Source of the DNA: Lachnospiraceae bacterium
GTDB taxonomy: Bacteria; Bacillota; Clostridia; Lachnospirales; Lachnospiraceae
Direction of reading: 5' to 3'
Assembly: GCA_900199595.1 (NCBI GenBank)
Contig: FZRB01000009.1
Span: 1-64,000 of the forward strand
DNA: 64,000 nucleotides
The notes under the pieces were generated by a model. That model saw only the letters and a program-made list of their open reading frames with translations. It did not search any database and had not been told where the DNA came from. The translations under genes were made by a program, and so were the position numbers. This document shows, one piece after another, positions 46,500 to 55,864 of the stretch; positions within the stretch are counted from its first letter, which is position 1, and each line of letters starts with the position of its first letter.

Positions 46500-48638
46500 T
46501 CAATACGTCACCGTATCCACTATCATTTGCAGTTTTTTATCATATACAACCACATTTATTCCATCTTCATCAGGAGAATAATCCTTCTGGTTTATTATTA
46601 TCTTTGATACCCCATCACCACTGATAATATCATATCCCAGTCCCTGCAAATGGATACTGTCGGAGTTCTGATCTGAATCAGATATATTACCATCATCTAT
46701 AACTGCCGCATAAGGCTTTATTTCTTCAGACGCTTTTGCAGACATATATATCACTGTATTTTCTCTATTTTTGTAATGCTCGATATACTTGGAAAGCTTA
46801 TCCGACTCTGCTGCCTCATCATCCTCAGAGTTTTCGTCAGTTTTTTCTTCAGTATTTCCATCAACACTGCCATTTTCTATATCTATTTTCAAATGCACTG
46901 CTTCTCTATAATTCTTAACCCTCTCATTATATAGATACAGCTTCTTAAGTTCAGGGCTTAGTTCCTCGAACTGCTTTCCGTCCTCAAGCGCTTTGGCAAG
47001 GGCGGTTTCTGTATCAAAGGATTCTCTTTCTGAAGCTTCCCAGGTATCAAAATATGTATCATCAACTATAGTCTCTGAATCATTATCATATACTACTATA
47101 TTGATTCCTCTCTTATTCCAGGAATAGTCTTCGCCATCTATTTTGATATTTGATACATCTCCACTGTTAGAACTTCCGCTGTTAATAGTATACTGAATCC
47201 CCTTAGGAAAACGTCCTGTATATCCTATTGCATCTCCATTCGATAGTTCTTTGTTCTCTGACTGATCTGAAAGCTTTTCATAGACAGCTCTTTCATACTT
47301 TACATTTCCCTTTTCAAAAACTCCCAGATATGAAGCTTTATCATCTATCTGTGAAAGAGCTGTAAGACCGGTCTCTGAAAGCTTGCTACGGTTAGTTTCG
47401 TCAAGTCTTCTGCCGGCACTTCCCCTTACACTGATCAGAGCGGTAAAATTACCTCCCTCAGAGAGTACTGACATATAATCCCCTATCGAAGTCGTTTCTT
47501 TAAGCCTGATTACAGTTTCTATTTTCTCCTGATACTCAGCCAGCTGGCTGTCCATGTATAAATAATCCGATTTCCCACGCACATCCGTGGCACCGCACTC
47601 TTCGGTCAGATACTTTCCGAACCAGTCGGTCAGTTTCTTTGCGCCATAGTAATTATTATGCTTCTTATTTTCAGCGTCTGTTGCAGGATTGTAACCAATA
47701 TCATCAATAAGCGGTTCAAATACAAAATCAATAAACTCTACGCCCTCGCTGTCAGCCAGTGCCTGGATAGAAAAATGTTCCTTATTTCCCCAGTTACCCA
47801 CAGAAGGCGTCTTATACATTATAAGCTTAATGCCCTTATCATTGCAGAATTTCACAAGCTCCTTAAAGTATTTCTCAGACTTCTCATGAACATCTACCCT
47901 GGCCTCTACATTTGTATTTACCACACTTGTGGAAAGAGGCATTTCCTCATAAGTTCCTTCATTGAAGATTCTCTTGGTTCTGAGATTGTAGCCTCTCAGA
48001 TAGCTTCTCGGCTTATAGTTCAGTTTATGAAAATCCGTCCTTCCTAATTCTGCCCATCTGGAATGATACGTGAGAAGGGGAAATGTATAGCCCAGCACCG
48101 CTCCCATTCCATTTGACGCTTCGTTAATTGCCTCACGCTTAACAGCTGAATACTTCATTCCGTTAAGAGCCTTTTCATAGAAGCCCTTACCAACATCACG
48201 TCTCATCATGGACACATCGAAAACAACTGTTTTCAGAGTATCCGGGTGAAGTCTGTAGGCCTCCTTAACCCAATAATAAGAAGCCAGTACCGGCTGTGCC
48301 TCAGAGGTTATGCTGTAAGCACATATACCGTAATTTTCATAAAGCTCCATTGGAGTTATTCCTACTGAAGTCATGCTGGCACCCACAAAGAGTGTTTCTA
48401 TACGGTTCTTCGGTTCCTCATAGAAGCCTGCCGTTGCATCCTCGTTAGTGGACTCATATGCAGCCACCTCTCCCACTTCATCAATGGAGAGCGGACTTCC
48501 TTCTCCGTCACCGATTGCATCCTCAGACAGCCAGACCGGTCTGAAGAAGATATTTGCGAACACAAAAAGAGCCAGAAAGATTAGGCCGAACATGAATATC
48601 TTTGCAATTGTCTGCAAGGTCTTTTTCATACTATCCAT
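46500..48638 (-). CDS. Membrane-anchored SGNH-like protein with two repeated ILEI-type C-terminal modules
   Basis: 712 residues. A membrane segment (about 11-31) anchors an extracellular SGNH-hydrolase-like domain (about 80-350): the serine block is FVGASM with S88, and a late HNNYYGAKKL fits the block with the catalytic histidine. This layout recalls DltD/AlgX-type O-acylation helpers. After a linker come two related modules, each ending in a GINIVVYD / GINVVVYD strand followed by ETIVDD or QMIVDT; they resemble the ILEI/FAM3-like domain of some glycan enzymes. An acidic Glu/Asp stretch separates them. With two acyltransferases in the locus, a role in polymer acylation is a reasonable inference. 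Confidence 0.75.
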   Translation of the reverse strand: MDSMKKTLQTIAKIFMFGLIFLALFVFANIFFRPVWLSEDAIGDGEGSPLSIDEVGEVAAYESTNEDATAGFYEEPKNRIETLFVGASMTSVGITPMELYENYGICAYSITSEAQPVLASYYWVKEAYRLHPDTLKTVVFDVSMMRRDVGKGFYEKALNGMKYSAVKREAINEASNGMGAVLGYTFPLLTYHSRWAELGRTDFHKLNYKPRSYLRGYNLRTKRIFNEGTYEEMPLSTSVVNTNVEARVDVHEKSEKYFKELVKFCNDKGIKLIMYKTPSVGNWGNKEHFSIQALADSEGVEFIDFVFEPLIDDIGYNPATDAENKKHNNYYGAKKLTDWFGKYLTEECGATDVRGKSDYLYMDSQLAEYQEKIETVIRLKETTSIGDYMSVLSEGGNFTALISVRGSAGRRLDETNRSKLSETGLTALSQIDDKASYLGVFEKGNVKYERAVYEKLSDQSENKELSNGDAIGYTGRFPKGIQYTINSGSSNSGDVSNIKIDGEDYSWNKRGINIVVYDNDSETIVDDTYFDTWEASERESFDTETALAKALEDGKQFEELSPELKKLYLYNERVKNYREAVHLKIDIENGSVDGNTEEKTDENSEDDEAAESDKLSKYIEHYKNRENTVIYMSAKASEEIKPYAAVIDDGNISDSDQNSDSIHLQGLGYDIISGDGVSKIIINQKDYSPDEDGINVVVYDKKLQMIVDTVTY

Positions 48639-48699
48639 TTAGTTGAGATTCTACGTTTCACTCAAAATGACTTTCCTATTTTTATAAATTAAATACAGA

Positions 48700-49920
48700 T
48701 TAATTCGACATCAGTTTCTCAAGTTCTTCTACGATTCTCTCGCAGGCTTTTCCATCTTCATAACATCCCTTGTCATCAAGAAATGCCCTGACACCGGTTC
48801 TGTATGAAGCTTCTTCAAACTGGGTAATAGCCTTTTCCAGTTCCTGCTGACTCTTTGCAACAGGGAATGGAGTTGTATCTATGGAATAATAGAAACCTCT
48901 CTCCTGATCATAAAGTTCAAGGTCCGGAGTATATAAGAATATGGGTCTTTCGGTTAACATAAAATCAAAAACCCAACTGGAATAATCAGAAATCCCTATA
49001 TCTATTCCCGGAAGCAGCTCCTGCATATCTCCGTAGAAAGAGCCATCCTTCAGCCATTCGTTTTCTTTAAATCCCCAGGCTGCACGATCTTTATTATGGG
49101 CTCTTACGATGATTATCACTTCTTTGTTATATTTCTTTTCAAGAACTTTCTTTAAGCTCTCAAAATCTAGTGGAACATACTTCGATGAATTCTCCCTGAA
49201 GGTCGGCGCATAGAGAACTATCAGCTTCTCATTTCCACCGTCTATATCAAAGTATCTTTCAACCTTACGTCTCTTCTCCTTCATTCTCTCTTCATTGAAG
49301 AAGATATCATTTCTTGCGTGTCCGAACTTAAGGAATGGAACATCCTTCCAGAAGGTTTCCCTGAATACATTTTCCTCAAATGTACTGTTGGTTATACAGT
49401 AATCTGTCACATTATTTGCCTTGGCCGCACGGTTCATCCACTTGCGGTTTCCGCCCAGACGCTTGATTCCGAGGCTTCCGTGCCAGGTATTGAGGTAATA
49501 CTGTCCCTTTGATTTAGGCATGCCGTACCAGACCATATTCAGGGCATTGTCAATCCATATCTTGGAGGTAGCCATGGCATCATACATAGCCTTGGTTCTG
49601 AACTCAACCAGCTTCACCTCTGGCGGATAGTGACGTCTCGTCTCAGCAAATGTATACTCGTTGTCATATACCGAATAGATTTCCACATCCTTCTTTTGTC
49701 TGATAAGTTCCTCAACTATATAGCGGGGATTGCATGAGAAATCCTTGTCGTAAGACATCACGAATATTCTGTTGTTTTTAATCTTCTTCGGCTTTCCATA
49801 GTAGAGCTTCCTGGCAATCCAGCCTACAGCTGAATCAACCTTAAGTCGTCTGTCGAAGAAGTCGAATCCGTGCCGGAAGAAATTTCCCTGCACAAGATAC
49901 GTAATCATTTTGTTGGACAT
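48700..49920 (-). CDS. CDP-glycerol glycerophosphotransferase family protein (TagB-like)
   Basis: 406 residues. TWHGSLGIKRLGG (about 143-155), GHARND, YAPTFRENS and the C-terminal DYSSWVFDFMLTERP are motifs of the teichoic-acid glycerophosphotransferase family (TagB/TagF). It is short, like TagB, without the N-terminal GT2-like part of the enzyme at 50934-53708. It should add glycerol- or ribitol-phosphate from a CDP donor to a lipid-linked acceptor on the inner membrane face. Confidence 0.88.
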   Translation of the reverse strand: MSNKMITYLVQGNFFRHGFDFFDRRLKVDSAVGWIARKLYYGKPKKIKNNRIFVMSYDKDFSCNPRYIVEELIRQKKDVEIYSVYDNEYTFAETRRHYPPEVKLVEFRTKAMYDAMATSKIWIDNALNMVWYGMPKSKGQYYLNTWHGSLGIKRLGGNRKWMNRAAKANNVTDYCITNSTFEENVFRETFWKDVPFLKFGHARNDIFFNEERMKEKRRKVERYFDIDGGNEKLIVLYAPTFRENSSKYVPLDFESLKKVLEKKYNKEVIIIVRAHNKDRAAWGFKENEWLKDGSFYGDMQELLPGIDIGISDYSSWVFDFMLTERPIFLYTPDLELYDQERGFYYSIDTTPFPVAKSQQELEKAITQFEEASYRTGVRAFLDDKGCYEDGKACERIVEELEKLMSN

Positions 49921-49954
49921 TTTTATTTTCCATTTCTATATATTGTTTTAGCTA

Positions 49955-50923
49955 TTACAGTATGAACGGCTTATATACTATATGCTTCTCCTTATCTGCA
50001 TCCTCCGGTATCTGCATATAATCCCCATACAGCTTTGTAAGATACTTATCGTACGCTCTCGGAATGGCGCATTTCATATCACCAAAATCCATTTCAACCG
50101 TTTCAACCAGTTCGCTTCTCTTATACAGTTCTCCGAAGAAATGTTTTCTTCCGCATGGAGTAGTCACATACTTTGACCTGTTATTTCGGCACATACCGTT
50201 CCAGCGGTTGGCCAGTCTGGTCCAGAAGTTTATAGGCAGAACAGCCAGCGGCATACCCAGAAGAATCTTTATAATAAAAACCTTGCGGACCTTTTTAATA
50301 TATTCACGATCAATCTGGAAAGAATCTGATTCTTCTTCATCTCTTAAAGAATGATGCAGATTATTATCATTAACAAGCTTCATCATCATCTTCCGGTCTC
50401 TCCAGAACTTTCTGCAGGAAAGCAGAAGTCCCAGTGCCAGAGAGCCAAAGCCATGTATTTTTCTGAGTACAGGATTATCAAATGTATTCTCTATGATAAA
50501 TATATCGATAAATGCACCGCATTCATCAGTATAATAATCCTCCCTGGTTTTAACCGAGGTACATTTAAGTCTTACTCTTGAAAAAAGCAGTGCCAGATTA
50601 TCCGTCTCTTCGGGGGTATGTATCCAGTATTTCTTTCCCATTTTCTTCTTAAAGAGACGTCTGAACTTTTCATAATCACGTCGGGGCATGTTAATGTCTA
50701 TATCATCATCCCAGGGAATGATTGCCCCGTGGCGGACCGCACCAAGAACACTGCCTCCACCAAGCTCGTAACGAATGTTGTACTTTTTACAAAAACGTAC
50801 TATATCTCTTAGTATATCGTACAGAGTATTCTGGAGACTAAGCAGCTGCTCATCAGTTAATTCAATTGTATCCTTCGAGCAAAGATGCTTGAAGGCATCT
50901 ACGGTTGATAGTGAGTAATTCAT
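49955..50923 (-). CDS. LicD family phosphotransferase
   Basis: 322 residues. GSVLGAVRHGAIIPWDDDID (about 54-73) is the LicD signature; a late PRAYDKYLTKLYGDYM is also typical. It sits between the two CDP-glycerol-transferase-family genes, 11 bases after the longer one, and may decorate their product. It is more distant from the other two LicD proteins than they are from each other. Confidence 0.9.
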   Translation of the reverse strand: MNYSLSTVDAFKHLCSKDTIELTDEQLLSLQNTLYDILRDIVRFCKKYNIRYELGGGSVLGAVRHGAIIPWDDDIDINMPRRDYEKFRRLFKKKMGKKYWIHTPEETDNLALLFSRVRLKCTSVKTREDYYTDECGAFIDIFIIENTFDNPVLRKIHGFGSLALGLLLSCRKFWRDRKMMMKLVNDNNLHHSLRDEEESDSFQIDREYIKKVRKVFIIKILLGMPLAVLPINFWTRLANRWNGMCRNNRSKYVTTPCGRKHFFGELYKRSELVETVEMDFGDMKCAIPRAYDKYLTKLYGDYMQIPEDADKEKHIVYKPFIL

Positions 50924-50933
50924 GACACCTCAT

Positions 50934-53708
50934 TTATAATTTTACAGCTGCCTCGTACACTCTCTTGCAGGCATTCTGGTCATTATAAGGGAAGAATGCA
51001 TCTATAGTCTTCTTATAATTCTCATCCAGTTTGCAGTCATTTTCCATAGCCTTTATCAGCTGATCCACCAGCTCATCATTTGTCCTGCATACCGGACCGA
51101 AGCCTGTATCCTCTTCGTCATATTGTGGTGGAAGCTCTGCAGGATGGAAATAAACAAGCGGTCTTCTCATATAAGCAAAATCAAACTGTATTCCGGAGTA
51201 ATCGGTAACCATAAGTGCTGACTCCTTCAGCATCTTTTCATAATTAGCCTTTACACCCGGTACTATATCCACGAAACTGTTCTTATCATAATCTCCGGCC
51301 TGCGGGCTGAGTATCGGATGAACCAGATAGATTATCCTGTAGCCTGTTTTTTTAGCAGCATCTATCAGTCTCTTGTCGTTGATAAGTGAATTGTATATTT
51401 TATAGTATGTAGTTCTTTTAAAGTTTACACTGTATTCGTGCTGCTTACCCTTCTCATTGGTACCTGCAGTAACATTTCTTCTCCAGGTCGGAGTAATGAG
51501 TATCTGCTTCTTCGGAGTTCCTACAAGACCATCATATCTTGGTGCACCTGTAAGGGTTATCATATCCTGTGTATAACCATAGATAGGTTTCATGATATTC
51601 TCCACTTCCTTAGGAGAAACACAGAAATAATGCTTTGTATTATCATAGAATCTGTTCTGATACTGAGCTATTTTCTGTATTGTCAGTCCATGCTGCAGAC
51701 ACACTACCTTAGCCTTAAAAAGATCTCTTACATATATATCAGTTGAAAGCAGGAAACCCATATACTGCTTTATATCAATTCTTGTGGCAAAAAGCATATC
51801 TGCCTTAAGGCACTTTAGTCTGGTCTTAAATGTATTAAATGGAAGAAGCGTTTTATATTTTTTACTAAGCTCCTTATATTCATTTGTATCCTTATTGATT
51901 ATGTAGTATGTATCAATATCCTTAACATTTTTATTCATGTACTCATAGAAGTACTGACCGTTATCACCGCCCTTAAAGAGCTGATCGTAGGTTATCCAGA
52001 TAGGCTTCTTATTCTCTGGAGCTCCGCCTATACTGTCTTCGGATGTCTTTCTGAATGCCCTGCCGAGTTTAACAGCCATTCTGAGAAACAGCATCTCAAG
52101 AACCTTCTTTTTACCAAATTTCTTTCTTCCGTGTTTTGCAATACCATACATCATTTTAAACTCATGTCTGAGATGATTACCTATGGTCTTAGGTTCAATA
52201 TTCAGCTGCTTTTTATCATCATCATAACTCATTATTCTGTTACTGAATATCCAATAACACTCAGGAACCTTGGTAGTCAGTCTGGACTGCATGGATATAA
52301 AGTAAATGCCGGTTCTTACCTTAGCATTTTCATATGAGTATTCAAAATATATCTTGTCTTTCTTTTTCAGTTCTTTTACAGGAACAGCTACTCTAAATGC
52401 GTAGCCCTTCTTTATCGTTTTACCAAACTGTCTTACGTGAGTATATACATCAATTCTTTCTACAGGCAGCCTCTTCTTTCCAAAGCATACCTCAAGAAGA
52501 ACCTTATCAAAATCGGCATAGTAAATATTTGCCAGCTCGCCCTCTATGATAAGATTATTTCCGTCAAAATTGACGGTCTTGAAATTAACTATTGCCTTAT
52601 CGAATCTCTCTATGATTATCCCTTTACACTCAGCAAACCAACCATCAGGATTGTCATAAGCTTCTCCGGCAGTTTTTTTGTCCAGCTTCACAGCCTTTGC
52701 GCAGAGTGACATATCATCATACTTAAGTCGAAGAAACTTAATTGACATGAATCTTGGAACAGTTCTTCTATGTGTCCACTTACACTGAACTATTATCTCA
52801 TCATCCATAAGTCTCAGAGCTTCAGTAAGAAGTCGGAAGAATTCATCTACCTCCTCATTCATTATGATATTTTTATTTCTGTCATTTGCATTCTGTGTGA
52901 TCTTCAGCTGAATTAGCTCTAAGATACCACCCTGTATAACAGGAGATTCCCGACGTTCTCTGAGAAGTGGAAGATAATAATCCCTGAGCTCCGGGATGTA
53001 ATATTCTTTGTCATACATAGGTCTGTAATTATAGAAATCATTTGGCAGATAATCAGTAATAAGAACCTTTTCCCGAAGGATATAATACTTTTTCACCTTG
53101 TCATAAACTCTGATCAGGAAAAGCTCCTCACCTGTTTTGACTTTTTCATCAAATCTGATATCTCCAATTGATTCTCTGTTAATGATAACAGCATCAAGGG
53201 TAAGGCTTAAGTGAAATGGATTCTCATACGAATCATATACCCTATCCAGATCACTGAAATATATCTGATTGAACCTCTTGCCATCCACCTCCTGAAATGG
53301 CCAGTAGGATACCATATCAACCGAATTTTTATCAATAGCTTCAAATGCTGCATTAAAACATTCCGTCTCCGCTTTAACTCCGGGACGGGAAAACAGGATA
53401 TATCCGGATTTTACTTCCTCAAGTCCCTTATTGTAACAGCGCATTCTTAATGAATCAGCCGGTACATTTTTTAAGTCATCGATATCAGAAGTTTTTCTTA
53501 CATCTACCTTAATATCCTTGGAATCCTGAGTAAATCTCTTGATCCACTTGTGAGACATATCATTATCCGCAGCATCATAAATAATCACACTAAGGTCATA
53601 TGCATCCGGTGATTTTGAAGCACCTGAAAAAGCAGGAACCTCTCCGGTCATTCCCACATCTATCGTATCATTTTCTATTACTATTATTCTTGTTAATTCT
53701 TTACTCAT
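50934..53708 (-). CDS. TagF-like CDP-glycerol glycerophosphotransferase with N-terminal GT2-like domain
   Basis: 924 residues. The N-terminal 260 residues have a GT2-like layout (YNKGLEEVKSGYILF, TGEELFLI) but lack a clean DxD and may be inactive. The middle 230 residues are mixed strand and helix. The C-terminal 400 residues are the polymerase-type domain: CLQHGLTIQKIA, GAPRYDGL, ITPTWRRN, DYSGIQFDFAYMRRP and YFHP. It likely elongates a poly(glycerol- or ribitol-phosphate) chain. Its start overlaps the cytidylyltransferase stop by four bases, tying donor synthesis to polymerisation. Confidence 0.88.
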   Translation of the reverse strand: MSKELTRIIVIENDTIDVGMTGEVPAFSGASKSPDAYDLSVIIYDAADNDMSHKWIKRFTQDSKDIKVDVRKTSDIDDLKNVPADSLRMRCYNKGLEEVKSGYILFSRPGVKAETECFNAAFEAIDKNSVDMVSYWPFQEVDGKRFNQIYFSDLDRVYDSYENPFHLSLTLDAVIINRESIGDIRFDEKVKTGEELFLIRVYDKVKKYYILREKVLITDYLPNDFYNYRPMYDKEYYIPELRDYYLPLLRERRESPVIQGGILELIQLKITQNANDRNKNIIMNEEVDEFFRLLTEALRLMDDEIIVQCKWTHRRTVPRFMSIKFLRLKYDDMSLCAKAVKLDKKTAGEAYDNPDGWFAECKGIIIERFDKAIVNFKTVNFDGNNLIIEGELANIYYADFDKVLLEVCFGKKRLPVERIDVYTHVRQFGKTIKKGYAFRVAVPVKELKKKDKIYFEYSYENAKVRTGIYFISMQSRLTTKVPECYWIFSNRIMSYDDDKKQLNIEPKTIGNHLRHEFKMMYGIAKHGRKKFGKKKVLEMLFLRMAVKLGRAFRKTSEDSIGGAPENKKPIWITYDQLFKGGDNGQYFYEYMNKNVKDIDTYYIINKDTNEYKELSKKYKTLLPFNTFKTRLKCLKADMLFATRIDIKQYMGFLLSTDIYVRDLFKAKVVCLQHGLTIQKIAQYQNRFYDNTKHYFCVSPKEVENIMKPIYGYTQDMITLTGAPRYDGLVGTPKKQILITPTWRRNVTAGTNEKGKQHEYSVNFKRTTYYKIYNSLINDKRLIDAAKKTGYRIIYLVHPILSPQAGDYDKNSFVDIVPGVKANYEKMLKESALMVTDYSGIQFDFAYMRRPLVYFHPAELPPQYDEEDTGFGPVCRTNDELVDQLIKAMENDCKLDENYKKTIDAFFPYNDQNACKRVYEAAVKL

Positions 53709-54457
53709 AGATCTATATGAAGCTCCTCCGCAAACATCTTAAACTGATCATAGAAATAATCTGCTCTCAGTCTTTCCAGATCCTCTGGTGTTGTAACTTT
53801 GATGTTGTTTCTCTCTCCGATATAAAGTCTTACCTCTTCTCCAAGCTCTATAAATAACTCGCTTGATGAAACCGGATTGGTTATTCCTCTTTTTTCAGCC
53901 TCACTGTGTGCCCAGAGAATTTTTTCCATGGTATATCCCTGAGGGGCTTGTGTAATATACATAGAGCTTCTCTTATAGCTCTTCATACATTTCTCACCAT
54001 CATCACTATATAGAAGTGAATCTATGCTCGGTGTCACTGGAACAGCAGTACCACACTCTCTCGCAATTCTTATACAGTCGGATATAAGCTTCTCAGAAAG
54101 CATTGGTCTTACACCGTCACATATGAGGATTATATCATCAGGAGCTGTAGCAACCTTTGCAGTTTCAACCACTCCGTTATGAATGGATTCATAACCTGTT
54201 TCACCACCCGGAACTACACTTCTCACCTTCTGAACCTTGAACTTTTCTATCAGCTCATTCAGATAGTCTATCCAGTCAGCCTTGCATGCAACTACGATAT
54301 CATCCACCTCAGGATGATTTGCAAAATGTTCCATAGTTCTGATAATTATCGGCTTTCCGCCAACTACCAGAAACTGCTTAGGCATATCACTTGATTTCAT
54401 TCTAGTACCGACACCGCCGGCAAAAAGCATTGCAGTAACCAATTTTATTTCCTCCAT
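53705..54457 (-). CDS. IspD/TarI-family cytidylyltransferase
   Basis: 250 residues. LFAGGVGTRM (11-20) with PKQFL is the CTP-binding motif, and CDGVRPMLS and PSSELFIELG fit the IspD/TarI family. In a teichoic-acid setting and coupled to a CDP-polyol transferase gene, CDP-ribitol synthesis (TarI) is more likely than isoprenoid synthesis (IspD), but the TarJ reductase partner and a TagD-type gene are absent from the window. So the donor polyol is not settled. Confidence 0.85.
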   Translation of the reverse strand: MEEIKLVTAMLFAGGVGTRMKSSDMPKQFLVVGGKPIIIRTMEHFANHPEVDDIVVACKADWIDYLNELIEKFKVQKVRSVVPGGETGYESIHNGVVETAKVATAPDDIILICDGVRPMLSEKLISDCIRIARECGTAVPVTPSIDSLLYSDDGEKCMKSYKRSSMYITQAPQGYTMEKILWAHSEAEKRGITNPVSSSELFIELGEEVRLYIGERNNIKVTTPEDLERLRADYFYDQFKMFAEELHIDL

Positions 54458-55852
54458 CTACTTCAACTTCTCGGAATTAATCATTCCTCCAAATACAGTC
54501 ATAAAGATTATCTTAATATCCAGCCACAGTGTCCAGTTCTCTATATACCATATATCGTGCTCTATACGCTCCTTAATACTTGTGTCACCCCTCAGTCCGT
54601 TAACCTGTGCCCAGCCTGTTATACCGGGGCGGACCTGCTGTCTTACAAGATAAAGAGGTATCTCTTCCTTGAACTGATCAACAAAAAATGGAATCTCGGG
54701 ACGAGGCCCCACCAGACTCATATCTCCCACCAAAACATTGAAGAATTGTGGAAGCTCATCCAGACTGAACTTTCTGATAAAGCTTCCGAACTTTGTCTTT
54801 CTCGGATCTGTATCAGTGCTCCAGGCCGTCTCTTCCTTATCATTCTCTCTCATGCTTCTGAATTTCAGCATAGTGAATTCTTTTTTATTAAGTCCGACTC
54901 TTTTTTGTTTAAAAAGTACTCCGCCGGGACCGCCTGTAACCTTAACACCCACTGCTACAAAAAGCATAAAAGGAGATGTCAGAATAATAAGTATCAGACT
55001 GCAGATAATATCAAACATTCTTTTAATTGTGGCATTGAATACATTATCAAGCGGTATCGAACGAACGTTTATTATTCTCGAATCACCGATGGTATCAATA
55101 GTCGGATGTGCCGGCATATAATCATTAAAATACGGAATGATACACGGTTTTATACCGGACTTGTCACATGCAGCAAGTATCTTTTTCATAAACTGTACTT
55201 CATGTATTTCAAGTGCTATAACGACTTCGTCTATACCGGTTCTGTCAAGTATCTTGTCTATCTCTTCATAGGTTCCGAGTCTTTTTCCAAGACCTTCCTT
55301 GTCAATCTTGCTGACATAGCCATCTACTGTATATCCCAGCTCCGGTTGGGCCTTAAGCCCCGCCAGATATTCTCTGGCCAGATCTCCATCCCCCACCAGA
55401 ACCACATGCTTCTGATTATATCCTTTCTTTCGATAATATCTGAGGGTATATCTTAAAACTACACGTTTCGCAATCAACAGGCCGGACGAAAGTACAAAGT
55501 AAATAATTATCGCAATACGGGAGAAATCGACTATTCTTGTAAAATAGAGAAATGCCATCAAAAGGAGTATGGACATGAAGCCAACCTCCAGAATCCTCTC
55601 TATTTCTCTGTAAAGCCTTGTTCTTCTTGTAACGGAATAAATGTGAGCAAAATAGAAAAATATCAGTTCAACTATGGCAAAAAGCGCTGCAGCAGTAAAA
55701 TAGTTTCTGTTCCATGCTATTTCAAGCTTCGGCCGCTTGCCATACATGATATAAAATCTTATATAGGTAGCAATCATGTAAGACAGGAAGAGGATTGCGC
55801 CATCTACCAAAGCATTTATTAAGTTGAGGATACGTTGATTTTCTCTTATCAT
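54458..55852 (-). CDS. Priming polyprenyl-phosphate glycosylphosphotransferase (WbaP/CpsE type)
   Basis: 464 residues. Four or five membrane segments in the first 135 residues, a Rossmann-like cytoplasmic domain (about 145-265), a further hydrophobic hairpin, and the catalytic C-terminal part with KQKRVGLNKKEFTMLKFRSM, SLDELPQFFNVLVGDMSLVG, PRPEIP and RPGITGWAQVNG. It attaches the first sugar phosphate to undecaprenyl phosphate. This is the natural starting enzyme for the polymer of the locus. Directly adjacent to the cytidylyltransferase gene. Confidence 0.95.
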   Translation of the reverse strand: MIRENQRILNLINALVDGAILFLSYMIATYIRFYIMYGKRPKLEIAWNRNYFTAAALFAIVELIFFYFAHIYSVTRRTRLYREIERILEVGFMSILLLMAFLYFTRIVDFSRIAIIIYFVLSSGLLIAKRVVLRYTLRYYRKKGYNQKHVVLVGDGDLAREYLAGLKAQPELGYTVDGYVSKIDKEGLGKRLGTYEEIDKILDRTGIDEVVIALEIHEVQFMKKILAACDKSGIKPCIIPYFNDYMPAHPTIDTIGDSRIINVRSIPLDNVFNATIKRMFDIICSLILIILTSPFMLFVAVGVKVTGGPGGVLFKQKRVGLNKKEFTMLKFRSMRENDKEETAWSTDTDPRKTKFGSFIRKFSLDELPQFFNVLVGDMSLVGPRPEIPFFVDQFKEEIPLYLVRQQVRPGITGWAQVNGLRGDTSIKERIEHDIWYIENWTLWLDIKIIFMTVFGGMINSEKLK

Positions 55853-55864
55853 ATAGCCCTCATT

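Noticed and set aside
53705-54457. Housekeeping IspD
   Set aside because: Coupling to a TagF-like gene inside a teichoic-acid-type locus favours a CDP-polyol role; the fold alone cannot separate the two, so no symbol was assigned.
54557-55456. 299-residue plus-strand open frame
   Set aside because: Lies antisense to the priming glycosylphosphotransferase, has no ribosome site and no recognisable motif; it is a shadow of a real gene.
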